Below, piece after piece: positions 25,845-34,218 of a stretch of DNA of 64,000 nt. The notes under the pieces were generated by a model. The model saw only the letters and a program-made list of their open reading frames with translations. It did not search any database and was not told where the DNA came from. This stretch comes from Gaiellasilicea sp963806955 (GTDB lineage: Bacteria; Actinomycetota; Thermoleophilia; Gaiellales; Gaiellaceae), in contig CAWDZG010000001.1 in NCBI GenBank assembly GCA_963806955.1, positions 558,001-622,000 on the forward strand. The letters run 5' to 3'. The translations under genes and the position numbers were made by a program. The first letter of the stretch is position 1, and the number at the start of each line of letters is the position of its first letter.

Positions 25845-26303
25845 GTGGTCGCCGAGGGCAAGCCCGCACCGCAGTTCGAGTTGAAGAGCGATACCGGCGA
25901 GACCGTCAAGCTGTCCGACCTGCGGGGAAAGCCGGTCGTCCTCTACTTCTATCCCAAGGACGACACGCCGGGCTGCGCGGCGCAGGCGTGCGGGATCCGC
26001 GACGCCTGGGGCGAGTTCGAGCGCGCAGGCGCGGTCGTGGTCGGCGTGAGCCCGGACGACGAGCGTTCGCACGAGCAGTTCAAGGAGAAGTACGACCTGC
26101 CGTTTCCCCTGCTCGCCGACACCGATCATGCGACCGCCGAGGAGTACGGCGTCTGGCAGGAGAAGACCTTTGCGGGCAAGACCTACATGGGCGTCGTGCG
26201 CTCGACGTTCGTGATCGACGCGGACGGGACCGTGGCGAAAGAGCTGCGCAACGTGAAGCCGGACACGCACGCGGACGAGGTCCTCGCCGCGCTCGCGTCC
26301 TGA
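25845..26303 (+). CDS. bcp: Peroxiredoxin, BCP/PrxQ type
   Basis: Thiol peroxidase reducing hydrogen and organic peroxides in the cytosol. The 152-residue protein has the peroxidatic Cys in DDTPGCAAQACGIRD with the resolving Cys five residues later, the BCP arrangement, plus VVLYFYPK and RSTFVIDADGTV. GTG 25845 follows GAGAGGAG, a good ribosome site. Its stop overlaps the CTG where the methyltransferase appears to start. Confidence 0.93.
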   Translation: MVAEGKPAPQFELKSDTGETVKLSDLRGKPVVLYFYPKDDTPGCAAQACGIRDAWGEFERAGAVVVGVSPDDERSHEQFKEKYDLPFPLLADTDHATAEEYGVWQEKTFAGKTYMGVVRSTFVIDADGTVAKELRNVKPDTHADEVLAALAS

Positions 26304-27241
26304 GCGCGCTCCCGCCCCGGCTCGTCGAGGCGATCGAAGCTCTCGTCGCGCGCGCAGGCGGCTCAGTCACCGCCGAGGTCGAGCGGCTCTCCCTCGCCTA
26401 CCGCGGCGACGAACGTGCGCGGGCCGCTCGGACGCCCGCCCAGGTCGCCGCGTACCTCGCCTACCGTGCACCCGCGACCTACGCCGCTGCAGCCGACGTC
26501 TTTCGGCGAGCTGCCGCGCAGCGGCCAGGGTGGACGCCGCGCTCCCTTCTGGACGTCGGCGCAGGCCCCGGCGTCGCCGCCTGGGCTGCCCGGGAGGCCT
26601 GGCCGTCGCTCGAGCGGCTGACGCTCGTCGAGGCCGAGCCGGAGATGATCGCCGCAGGTCGCGAGCTGCTTCCGGAAGGAGACTGGGTGCGGGGCGACGT
26701 TCGCGACGCGCGCGGTCCCGCCGACATCGTCGTCTGCTCCTACGTCCTCGGTGAGCTCGACGACGCGGCAGGCGCAGCGGAGCACCTCTGGGAGCAGGCG
26801 GCAGGCACGATCGTCTTCGTCGAGCCCGGCACGCCGGCGGGGTACCGTCGCGTGCTCGCGGCACGGGCGTCGGTGCTCGCCGCGGGTGGTCACACCGTCG
26901 CACCCTGCCCGCACGACCTGCCGTGCCCGCTGGCGGCGGACGACTGGTGCCACTTCTCCGTTCGTCTCCCCCGCTCCAAGCTGCACCGCCGCGCCAAGGG
27001 GGTCGAGCTCGGCTACGAGGACGAGAAGCTCGCGTATGCCGTGCTCAGCCGCGACCCCGTGACGCCCGCTGTCGCGCGGGTGATCCGGCAGCCGCAAGCG
27101 CGCTCCGGCCACATCAACCTCGTCCTCTGCGAGCCCGACGGCATCCACGACCGCACGATCAGCCGCAGGCAGGGTGCGATCTACAAGGAGGCACGCCGCG
27201 CCGCGTGGGGCGACGCGCTCGACCCGACGTCGTTGCTCTGA
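26300..27241 (+). CDS. Rsm22-like SAM-dependent methyltransferase, apparent CTG start
   Basis: A 313-residue protein with a SAM-binding strand SLLDVGAGPGVAAWAA, ADIVVCSYVLGELDD and a cysteine cluster CPHDLPCPLAADDWCHF, the pattern of Rsm22 (mitochondrial ribosome-associated methyltransferase) relatives. The alignable region begins within ten residues of 26300, but the frame has no ATG, GTG or TTG until deep in the methyltransferase fold. CTG 26300 overlaps the bcp TGA as CTGA, copying the ATGA/GTGA/TTGA couplings elsewhere in this window. Role in rRNA or ribosome modification is inferred from the family. Confidence 0.78.
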   Translation: MSALPPRLVEAIEALVARAGGSVTAEVERLSLAYRGDERARAARTPAQVAAYLAYRAPATYAAAADVFRRAAAQRPGWTPRSLLDVGAGPGVAAWAAREAWPSLERLTLVEAEPEMIAAGRELLPEGDWVRGDVRDARGPADIVVCSYVLGELDDAAGAAEHLWEQAAGTIVFVEPGTPAGYRRVLAARASVLAAGGHTVAPCPHDLPCPLAADDWCHFSVRLPRSKLHRRAKGVELGYEDEKLAYAVLSRDPVTPAVARVIRQPQARSGHINLVLCEPDGIHDRTISRRQGAIYKEARRAAWGDALDPTSLL

Positions 27242-27263
27242 GCAACGACGTCAGTGGCCACGA

Positions 27264-27347
27264 TGCGGATGAGAGGACTTGAACCTCCACGCCCCGAAGG
27301 GCACACGGACCTGAACCGTGCGCGTCTACCAATTCCGCCACATCCGC
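27264..27347 (-). tRNA. tRNA-Leu (anticodon CAG)
   Basis: An 84-nt minus-strand cloverleaf. The acceptor stem is GCGGATG/CATCCGC with discriminator A; the D-loop has the AATTGGTAGA core; the anticodon loop TTCAGGT gives CAG; a long variable arm (TGCCCTTCGGGGCGT region) marks a class II leucine tRNA; the T-loop reads GGTTCAAGTCC. CCA is not encoded. It reads CUG, a major leucine codon in this genome. Confidence 0.95.
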
Positions 27348-27402
27348 GCGGAGCGTCAGTGTAGCCGCAGCGATAACACGGTTTTCATACGTCTCACCTA
27401 CC

Positions 27403-29829
27403 ATGACCGCCGTGCGCCGGGGACTCGCCGTCAGCCTGCTCTGCCTGCTCGCGCTGACGACCGGCTCGGCGCGGGCGGAGCGCGCGCAACCCGGCGGCGA
27501 GCTCGTCGAGGTCGTGCTCGGGCTCTCGCAGCAGCCGCTCGCGACGACCCGCTGGGCAGCCGGCCGGCAGCTGCAGACGCGGACGCTCGCCGCCTCGCAG
27601 CAGTCGCTCGCAGCGCGGATCGCGACCGCGCTCCCCGCTGCCCAGGTGCGCTGGCGCTACCGTCTCGTCGCGAACGGGCTGGCCGTCGTCGTCCCCCGCT
27701 CCCAGCTCGACCGGCTCACGGCACTCCCGGGCGTCGCGACCGTCTATCCGAGCGTCCGCTACCGGACCCAGCTCGACCGCAGCCCGCAGCAGATCGGGGC
27801 TCCGGCGCTCTGGGGACCCGCTCTCGCGAGCGCCGGCCAGGGGCTGAAGATCGCGATCATCGACGAGGGCATCGACCAGACGCACCCCTTCTTCAACCCG
27901 GCCGGTTACACGCTGCCGCCCGGCTTCCCCAAGGGACAGACGGCGTACACGAACGCCAAGGTGATCGCCGCGCGCGCGTTCCCGCCGGCGCGGCCCACCT
28001 GGAAGAACGCGTCGAAGCCGTTCGACCCCGGGAACTCCTTCCACGGGACGCACGTCGCCGGAATCGCGGCCGGCAACGCGAACACGCTCGCGCAGGGCGT
28101 CCGCATCTCCGGCGTCGCGCCGCGCGCGTACCTCGGCAACTACAAGGCGCTGACGATCCCCACCGACGCAGGCGTCGGCCTCGACGGTAACTCGCCGGAG
28201 CTCGTCGCCGCGATCGAGGCAGCGGTTGCGGACGGGATGGACGTGATCAACATGTCGCTCGGCGAGCCCGAGATCGAGCCGACGCGCGACATCGTCGTGA
28301 AGGCGCTCGCCGCCGCCACCCGGGCCGGGGTCGTCGCGGTCGTCGCGGCGGGCAACGACTTCGACGAGTTCGGCCGCGGGTCGGTCGGCTCGCCCGGCTC
28401 GTCGCCGGAGGCGATCACGGTCGGGGCGGTCTCGACCAACCGCGAGGGGGCCGACGACGTCGTCACCTCGTTCTCGTCGAGCGGGCCGACGCCGCTCTCG
28501 CTCCGGCTCAAGCCCGACGTCAGCGCCCCCGGGCTCTCGATCCTGTCGGCCGCGCCGGGCGCCTCGTGGTCGATGCTCTCCGGCACGAGCATGGCGGCGC
28601 CGCACGTCGCAGGCGCGGTCGCGCTACTCCTGCAGCGTCATCCGAGCTGGACGCCCGCGCAGGTCAAGTCCGCGCTCACGCTCACGGGTGACGACGCCTA
28701 CGCGGACGAGTCGAAGCGGATCGAGCTGTCGACGACGCGCGCGGGCGGCGGTGTCGTCAACCTGCCGCGCGCCGACAACCCGCTGATCTTCGCGGCACCG
28801 ACGGCGCTGTCGTTCGGCTTCGTCGGCCCGAACGCGACCGTCGCGCAGCAGGTCGCGCTCACCGATGCCGGCGGCGGTGGCGGCCCGTGGGCCGTCGCGG
28901 TGCAGCCGCAGGAGAGCTCGAGCACGGTCACGATCGCGGTCCCCGCAGCGGTCGAGGTGCCGGGCGTCCTGCCGGTGACCGTGTCGACGGGGCCGAAGGT
29001 GCCCGACCTCGAGCTGACCGGCTACCTCGTCCTCACACGCGGCGCCGAGCAGCGCCGGATCGCCTACTGGTTCCGGACGGGCGCCCCGGCACTCGCGGGC
29101 GCGAAGACCACGGCCCTGCGACGGACCGGCACCTACAAGGCGACCACGAAGGGCGGCAGCACGCGCATCACCCGCTACCGCTACCCCGAGCGCCCGGTCG
29201 GGTTCGGGTTCTCGGCCGAGCTGGCCGGGCCCGAGCGCGTCTTCCGGCTGAACCTCGGGCGTCCCGCGGCCAACTTCGGCGTGGCGATCACGAGCCGCGC
29301 CAAGGGCGTCCGCGTCGAGCCGCGGATCGTGCTCGCGGGCGACGAGCGCCGGCTGACCGGCTACGCAGCGCTGCCGTTCAACCTCAACCCGTACCTGCGC
29401 ACGTTCGGCGACCTCGTGCTCGCGTCGGGCGCGATCCTGCCGGCCGCGGGCGCGTACGACATCGTCTTCGACAGCCCGTCACGGGCCCGGGCGGGCGCCT
29501 TCACGTTCCGCTTCTGGGTCAACGACACGAAGCCGCCAACCGCCGTCCTCCGCACGAAGAACGTCAAGCGCGGCGCCCACCTCGTCGTTGCGGCGTCCGA
29601 TCGGAGCTCGGGCATCGATCCCGCCTCGATCGTCGCGCGGGTCGACGAGCGCGAGCTGAAGGCGCGCTTCGCCGACGGGCGCATCCGCATCCCGACCGCC
29701 GGCCTGGCGAAGGGACGGCACGCGCTGCGGCTGCAGGTCTCCGACTACCAGGAATCGCGGAACATGGAGAACGTCGGCCCGATCCTGCCGAACACGCGCG
29801 TGCTGACGACGACCTTCGTCGTCCGTTAG
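27403..29829 (+). CDS. Secreted subtilisin-like serine protease (S8), 808 aa
   Basis: Signal peptide (LAVSLLCLLALTTGSARA), an inhibitor-I9-like propeptide up to about residue 125, then a catalytic S8 domain with Asp154 (IIDEGID), His214 (FHGTHVAG), oxyanion Asn318 (AAGND) and Ser396 (SGTSMAAPH). Residues from about 450 form beta-rich C-terminal domains typical of large extracellular subtilases and possibly involved in binding. It is a stand-alone gene between tRNA-Leu and a convergent small membrane protein, with interlocked stops (TTAG). Confidence 0.93.
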   Translation: MTAVRRGLAVSLLCLLALTTGSARAERAQPGGELVEVVLGLSQQPLATTRWAAGRQLQTRTLAASQQSLAARIATALPAAQVRWRYRLVANGLAVVVPRSQLDRLTALPGVATVYPSVRYRTQLDRSPQQIGAPALWGPALASAGQGLKIAIIDEGIDQTHPFFNPAGYTLPPGFPKGQTAYTNAKVIAARAFPPARPTWKNASKPFDPGNSFHGTHVAGIAAGNANTLAQGVRISGVAPRAYLGNYKALTIPTDAGVGLDGNSPELVAAIEAAVADGMDVINMSLGEPEIEPTRDIVVKALAAATRAGVVAVVAAGNDFDEFGRGSVGSPGSSPEAITVGAVSTNREGADDVVTSFSSSGPTPLSLRLKPDVSAPGLSILSAAPGASWSMLSGTSMAAPHVAGAVALLLQRHPSWTPAQVKSALTLTGDDAYADESKRIELSTTRAGGGVVNLPRADNPLIFAAPTALSFGFVGPNATVAQQVALTDAGGGGGPWAVAVQPQESSSTVTIAVPAAVEVPGVLPVTVSTGPKVPDLELTGYLVLTRGAEQRRIAYWFRTGAPALAGAKTTALRRTGTYKATTKGGSTRITRYRYPERPVGFGFSAELAGPERVFRLNLGRPAANFGVAITSRAKGVRVEPRIVLAGDERRLTGYAALPFNLNPYLRTFGDLVLASGAILPAAGAYDIVFDSPSRARAGAFTFRFWVNDTKPPTAVLRTKNVKRGAHLVVAASDRSSGIDPASIVARVDERELKARFADGRIRIPTAGLAKGRHALRLQVSDYQESRNMENVGPILPNTRVLTTTFVVR

Positions 29830-30056
29830 CTGCGGCGGTCCTTCTCCTCGATCGTCGGCAGCTCGGCGAGATCGCGCTCGACACTCGCCGCGAACTCCTC
29901 CTCCTCCGAGCGGATCAGCGTCAGGCTCGCCTTGCGCTTGCTCCGCTCCCGCTGCCTGCGGGCGTCGGCTCCCACGAGCGCGCCCACACGCGACCACTCG
30001 GCGCCGACGACGACGGCGACTGCCAGGGCGAGCAGCACGATCCAGGGCCAGCTCAC
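29826..30056 (-). CDS. Small single-pass membrane protein
   Basis: A 76-residue protein: one N-terminal helix (WIVLLALAVAVVVGAEW) and a strongly charged cytosolic tail (RRQRERSKRKAS, then EEEEFAASVERDLAELPTIEEKD). No family recognised. It lies downstream of nothing obvious and converges with the 808-aa protease gene. Confidence 0.6.
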   Translation of the reverse strand: MSWPWIVLLALAVAVVVGAEWSRVGALVGADARRQRERSKRKASLTLIRSEEEEFAASVERDLAELPTIEEKDRRS

Positions 30057-30098
30057 GCTCCCAGTGTACCCCCGCGCATCGAGCGGTTCATCCCGCGG

Positions 30099-31805
30099 TC
30101 AAGACGACACGAGCGTGTCGGCGGCAAGCGGGACGAGCTCGAAGCGGTCGACATCCACGAGCCCGTGGTCGGTCAGCTTCAGGCTCGGGATCACGGACAG
30201 GGCGAGGAAGGCGAGCGACTGGAACGGAGATTCGACACCGGAGCCGAGTGCGTGCACCGCCGCCACGGTCGCCTCGCTCGCCGCGATCACCTCGGCGAGC
30301 GGCCGGTCGGAGACCAGCCCGGCGACCGGCAAAGGCAACTCCGCCGTGACGGCTTCGCCGTCGACCACGACGAGCCCGCCGCCGATCTGGACGAGCCGCT
30401 GCGCCGCCATGGCCATCTCCTCGTCCGACATGCCCACGACGACGAGGTTGTGCGCGTCGTGGGAGAACGTCGAGGCGAACGCGCCGCGCGAGAGCCCGAA
30501 CCCGCGGACGAGGCCGATCCCGATCCGGCCGGTGCCGAGGTGCCGTTCGATCACGGCGATCTTCGCGAGCTCGCGGTCGGGATCCGCCACGGCGGCAGGC
30601 AGCTCCTCGACGAGCGACTCGGTGACGATCTGCCCCGGGACGAGCCCGATCACACGCGCCGGCCCTCCCGTCCACTCCACGGCGAAGTCGCCGGCCGAGA
30701 CGGGTCGCACGCGCACGCTCTGCGTCACCCACTCGGGCACAGGGGTCGGCGCGATCTCGTCGACGGAGCGGCCGCGCTTGAGCACGATCTCCGGCACGAA
30801 GCGCTCGAGGTCGGGCAGGAGCAGCAGGTCGGCCTGGTAGCCCGGTGCGATCGCGCCGAGCGTTTCGAGCCCGTGCCAGAGCGCCGGGTGGTGCGAGGCC
30901 ATCACGAGCGCGTCGGCGGGGGCGATCCCGTACGAGACGGCGTCGCGGACGATCGCATTGATGTGCCCGTCCTCGGCGATGTGCTCGGGCTCGCGGTCGT
31001 CGGTGCAGAACGCCATCCGCGAGGGGCCGAACTCCGCCACGAGCGGGGCGAGCGCGCGCAGGTTCTTCGCGGCCGAGGCCTCGCGGATCAGCAGCCACAT
31101 GCCGGCGCGTAGCCGCTCCCGCCCCTCCTCGGCGGTGAAGGCCTCGTGGTCGGAGCGGATCCCGGCCGCCGCGTAGGCCTGCAGGTCGCGGCCGAGCACG
31201 CCGGGTGCGTGCCCGTCGACGTGGTGGGCACCGCAGACGGCAAGCTTCGCGAGCTCGCTGTCCGCGCCGGCGATCACGCCCGGGAAGTTCATCATCTCCG
31301 CGAGCCCGATCACGCGCTTGCGCCGGAGCAGGCTCTCGAGGTCGCCGGGAGTGAACGGGCGGCGCGGCGACTCGAAGCCCGACGCGGGCACGCACGAGGA
31401 GGCGGTGAAGAAGACGTCGAGCGCCAGGCCGTCGCAGACATCGACGAGCCAGTGCACGCCGTCCGTGCCGAGCACGTTCGCGATCTCGTGCGGGTCGGCG
31501 ACGACCGCGGTCGTGCCGAGCGGGAGCACGAGGCGCGCGAACTCGGACGGCAGCAGCTTCGAGGTCTCGATGTGCACGTGCGCGTCGATGAAGCCGGGGA
31601 CGACGTACGCGCCGTCCGCATCGAGCGTCTCGGTTCCGTCGTAGGAGCCGAGCCCGGCGACCACGCCGTCGCAGACCGCGACGTCGACGTCGAGCCACTC
31701 GCGCGTGAAGACGCTCAGCACCCGCCCGCCGCGCACGACAAGGTCGGCCTGCTCGTCGCCCCGCGCAACCGCGAGGCGCCTCGCCAGATCACCCGTCTGC
31801 GGCAT
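30099..31805 (-). CDS. ade: Adenine deaminase
   Basis: An amidohydrolase-superfamily metalloenzyme converting adenine to hypoxanthine and ammonia. The 568-residue protein shows FIDAHVHIETSKL (HxH metal site), DPHEIANVLGTDG, the family-specific MMNFPGVI and the C-terminal SHDAHNLVVVGMSDEEMA, which is specific to the Ade family. ATG 31805 gives the normal length. It provides purine salvage and a nitrogen source. It sits close to the N-compound catabolic island but is not overlapped with it. Confidence 0.92.
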   Translation of the reverse strand: MPQTGDLARRLAVARGDEQADLVVRGGRVLSVFTREWLDVDVAVCDGVVAGLGSYDGTETLDADGAYVVPGFIDAHVHIETSKLLPSEFARLVLPLGTTAVVADPHEIANVLGTDGVHWLVDVCDGLALDVFFTASSCVPASGFESPRRPFTPGDLESLLRRKRVIGLAEMMNFPGVIAGADSELAKLAVCGAHHVDGHAPGVLGRDLQAYAAAGIRSDHEAFTAEEGRERLRAGMWLLIREASAAKNLRALAPLVAEFGPSRMAFCTDDREPEHIAEDGHINAIVRDAVSYGIAPADALVMASHHPALWHGLETLGAIAPGYQADLLLLPDLERFVPEIVLKRGRSVDEIAPTPVPEWVTQSVRVRPVSAGDFAVEWTGGPARVIGLVPGQIVTESLVEELPAAVADPDRELAKIAVIERHLGTGRIGIGLVRGFGLSRGAFASTFSHDAHNLVVVGMSDEEMAMAAQRLVQIGGGLVVVDGEAVTAELPLPVAGLVSDRPLAEVIAASEATVAAVHALGSGVESPFQSLAFLALSVIPSLKLTDHGLVDVDRFELVPLAADTLVSS

Positions 31806-31838
31806 CAGCTTTCCCCGGTCGTGTCGATACGTCCAAGT

Positions 31839-32003
31839 ATGAGCATGAACGCCTACCTCGTGGTCGGCTACGCCGTTCTCTGGGTCGTGCTGCTGAAGGC
31901 GCTCTTCGTCCGCGCGCGCGTGATTCCGGCGGAGTGCGCGCGCTGTGGGTTGCACTTCGAGCGTCGGGAGCTCGGCGGGGCGATCTGCAGCTGCGAGCGC
32001 TAG
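31839..32003 (+). CDS. 54-aa membrane-anchored zinc-ribbon-like protein
   Basis: A micro-protein with one N-terminal transmembrane helix (AYLVVGYAVLWVVLLKALFV) and a short tail carrying four cysteines (CARC ... CSC) that could hold one zinc ion. ATG 31839 or 31845. Function unknown. Its TAG interlocks with the stop of the convergent response regulator gene (CTAG). Confidence 0.55.
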   Translation: MSMNAYLVVGYAVLWVVLLKALFVRARVIPAECARCGLHFERRELGGAICSCER

Positions 32004-32395
32004 GCAGCGGCGTCGGCGCCCGCGCCGACGACGTCGAGCAGCGTCGCGACGATCCGCGCGAACGCCTCGCCCTTCTCGACGTAGGCGTCGGCGCCCAGCG
32101 ACAGCGCCTTCCCGTCGATCTGGCCGCGGGCGAACCCTGAGAGGATCACGATCGCCGCAGCGGGCGCGACACCCTTGATCCGCGGGATTGCCTCCAGCCC
32201 GTCCATGACGGGCATCGCCAGATCGAGCACGACGGCGTCGGGACGCTCGCTGGCCGCCAGTGCCACGGCCGCGCTGCCGTCGGCTGCTTCGCCGACCACG
32301 TCGAACCGGCCGTCCTGCTCGAGCACGAGCCGGAGCAGGAGCCGGTACTCGGCCGTGTCGTCGGCGAGGACGACACGCAGCTTGTCGGCCGTCAC
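32000..32395 (-). CDS. Single-domain response regulator receiver protein
   Basis: A 131-residue CheY-like protein: acidic pair in VVLADDTAEYR, phospho-acceptor Asp in VVLDLAMPVMDG, Ser in VILSGFA and Lys in AYVEKGEAF. It has no output domain, so it must act by protein contact. GTG 32395 overlaps the stop of the GAF-domain protein gene by 4 nt, strongly suggesting a functional pair. Confidence 0.88.
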   Translation of the reverse strand: MTADKLRVVLADDTAEYRLLLRLVLEQDGRFDVVGEAADGSAAVALAASERPDAVVLDLAMPVMDGLEAIPRIKGVAPAAAIVILSGFARGQIDGKALSLGADAYVEKGEAFARIVATLLDVVGAGADAAA

Positions 32396-33132
32396 GCGGT
32401 CCGATCCGACAGCGCAGGAACGGTGCGGACGAGGTCGCCGGGCTCCATCCGGCCGCGCTCGCCGGCGCTGACGAGCAACTCGGTGACGATGTGCTGCGCG
32501 GACGCCAGTGTTGCCGCGATCGCCGCCCGTGCACGCTCGGGCTCCCCGGCCTGCAACGCCAGCTGGGCGAGGGCGAGGCCCTGCACCACGTCGTCGTGCA
32601 CCTCGAGCGCGTGCCTGCGGCGCTCCTCCAGCTTCGAGCGGGCGTCCAGCCTCACCTCGAGCTCGTCGACGACGATCGCGGCGAGATCGGTGAGCGTCTC
32701 GACCTCGTGCGCCGTCACCTCCCGCGGCTCGAAGTCGATCACGTTGAGCGTGCCGAGGTTGAAGCCGTCCGACGTCGTCAGCGGCACACCGAGGTAGAAA
32801 CGGAGCCCGAGCTCACCCGCGACGAGCGGGTTGTCGACCGTCCGGACGTCGACGAGCGCGTCGTTGACGATCCACGGCTCGATCTGGCAGACGGCGGAGG
32901 CGCAGAGCCCCGGATCGCGCCCGATTTCGTCGACGTCGAGGCCGTGATGCGACTTGAACCAGATCCGGTCGGTGTCGACGATGCTGATGATCGAGATCGG
33001 CACGCCGAAGATGCGTGCCGCGATCGCGGTGATTCGATCGAAGGAGCCGTCCGGCGGAGTGTCGAGCACGTCGTAGCGACGCACGGCCGCGAGCCGTTCC
33101 ACTTCGTTCTCCGGGATCAAGCTCGTGGCCAA
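32392..33132 (-). CDS. GAF sensor with HisKA_3-like helix but no ATPase domain
   Basis: Residues ~15-160 form a GAF domain (RYDVLDTPPDGSFDRITAIA, ISIISIVDTDRIWFKS, YLGVPLTTSDGFNLGTLNVID). Residues ~165-215 look like the dimerisation helices of NarX/DesK-type kinases, with His179 in EVHDDVVQGL. The protein then ends at 246 residues with no HATPase_c N/G boxes. Start is TTG 33132. Coupled to the single-domain response regulator. It may be a phosphotransfer or ligand-sensing partner rather than a kinase. Confidence 0.72.
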   Translation of the reverse strand: MATSLIPENEVERLAAVRRYDVLDTPPDGSFDRITAIAARIFGVPISIISIVDTDRIWFKSHHGLDVDEIGRDPGLCASAVCQIEPWIVNDALVDVRTVDNPLVAGELGLRFYLGVPLTTSDGFNLGTLNVIDFEPREVTAHEVETLTDLAAIVVDELEVRLDARSKLEERRRHALEVHDDVVQGLALAQLALQAGEPERARAAIAATLASAQHIVTELLVSAGERGRMEPGDLVRTVPALSDRTA

Positions 33133-33144
33133 GGGCCGGCCAGT

Positions 33145-34218
33145 CTAGCCGGGAAAAACCCGCATCGGGAGACGCGAGAGCGGCTCGCCGCCGGCGGCCG
33201 TGACGAGCCACGTGTCCTGCATGTAGAGGCAGTCCCTCCCGTTCGCGTCGATCGCGTGCGGGTGCATCGAGAGCACCATTCCCGAGCGGAGCACGGTCTC
33301 CAGCCCCTCGCCCACACGGGGGTGCTCGATCATCGTCATCCCGATCGAGTGGCCGGTGACGTGGCCGAGGTGGTAGCCGCGATCGTGGAACCCCTTCGAG
33401 ACGGCCTGGTGGACGTCGTGGGCGGTCGCGCCGTCGCGCATCGCGTCGCGCGCGGCGGCGTGGTACTCCTCGTACGCCTCGACCATCGGCTCGACGGCAG
33501 GCGGCACCGTGCCGATCGCACGGGAGACCTCGACCCAGTGCATCCCCGGGCCGGCGATCTCGAGCGACGGCAGGACGAAGTCGCCGAGGATCGTCTCCTT
33601 GCGCGCGATCCCGAACTCCGGCCCGGTCAGGACCATGTTCATCGTCAGCCGGCCGCAACCGCGCTCGACGAAGAGCTGCTCGGCGGCCGCCATCGCGTCG
33701 GCGGCGGTCCTGCCCGGCGCGTAGGCGGCGTGAAAGGCCTCGAAGCCGTCCTCGTTGATCCGAACGCTCTCCCGCACCGACTCCAGCTCGGCCTCGCTCT
33801 TGACGGCGCGCGCGAGGTCGTACTCGGCGTCGAACGGGACGAGGTCGAGGCCCTCGAGGGCGCGGAAGTCGCGGACGGTCATGATGTAGTCGAGCCCGTA
33901 GACGCCGACGCGCCGCCAGCCGCGGTCTCGCGCCGTCGCCGCGATGTGCTCGCCGGGACGGTCGTGGAAGACCTGGTCGAGCTGCGCCGTCCCGTGCTCG
34001 CCGACGTAGCGCGCCTCGGTCGGGAAGACGATCTGTGGCTCCCCGTCCGCCGGGACGACGACGTAGGCGTAGCGGTGGACGATCTGGAAGCCGGAGAGGT
34101 ACGTGACCGAGCCCTCGAAGCCGCTGTACTCGCTCCCGGAGACGATCAGTGCGTCCAGCTCCGCCGCCGCCATGGCGGCACGGACGTTGGCGTAACGGCG
34201 GGTCAGCTCTGCGTCCAC
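33145..34218 (-). CDS. M24 (creatinase / aminopeptidase P fold) protein, copy 1, metal ligands degenerate
   Basis: A 357-residue pita-bread-fold protein: creatinase N-terminal domain (SEYSGFEGSVTYLSGF) and C-terminal catalytic fold with GHVTGHSIGM and IEHPRVGEG. The two metal Asps of aminopeptidases are not in place (LEIAGPGMHWVEVSRAIG) and the last Glu is replaced (YMQDTWLVT). That resembles creatinase, which acts without metal on creatine. The true substrate is unknown. It ends the importer operon and overlaps the upstream reductase by 16 nt. Confidence 0.8.
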   Translation of the reverse strand: MDAELTRRYANVRAAMAAAELDALIVSGSEYSGFEGSVTYLSGFQIVHRYAYVVVPADGEPQIVFPTEARYVGEHGTAQLDQVFHDRPGEHIAATARDRGWRRVGVYGLDYIMTVRDFRALEGLDLVPFDAEYDLARAVKSEAELESVRESVRINEDGFEAFHAAYAPGRTAADAMAAAEQLFVERGCGRLTMNMVLTGPEFGIARKETILGDFVLPSLEIAGPGMHWVEVSRAIGTVPPAVEPMVEAYEEYHAAARDAMRDGATAHDVHQAVSKGFHDRGYHLGHVTGHSIGMTMIEHPRVGEGLETVLRSGMVLSMHPHAIDANGRDCLYMQDTWLVTAAGGEPLSRLPMRVFPG

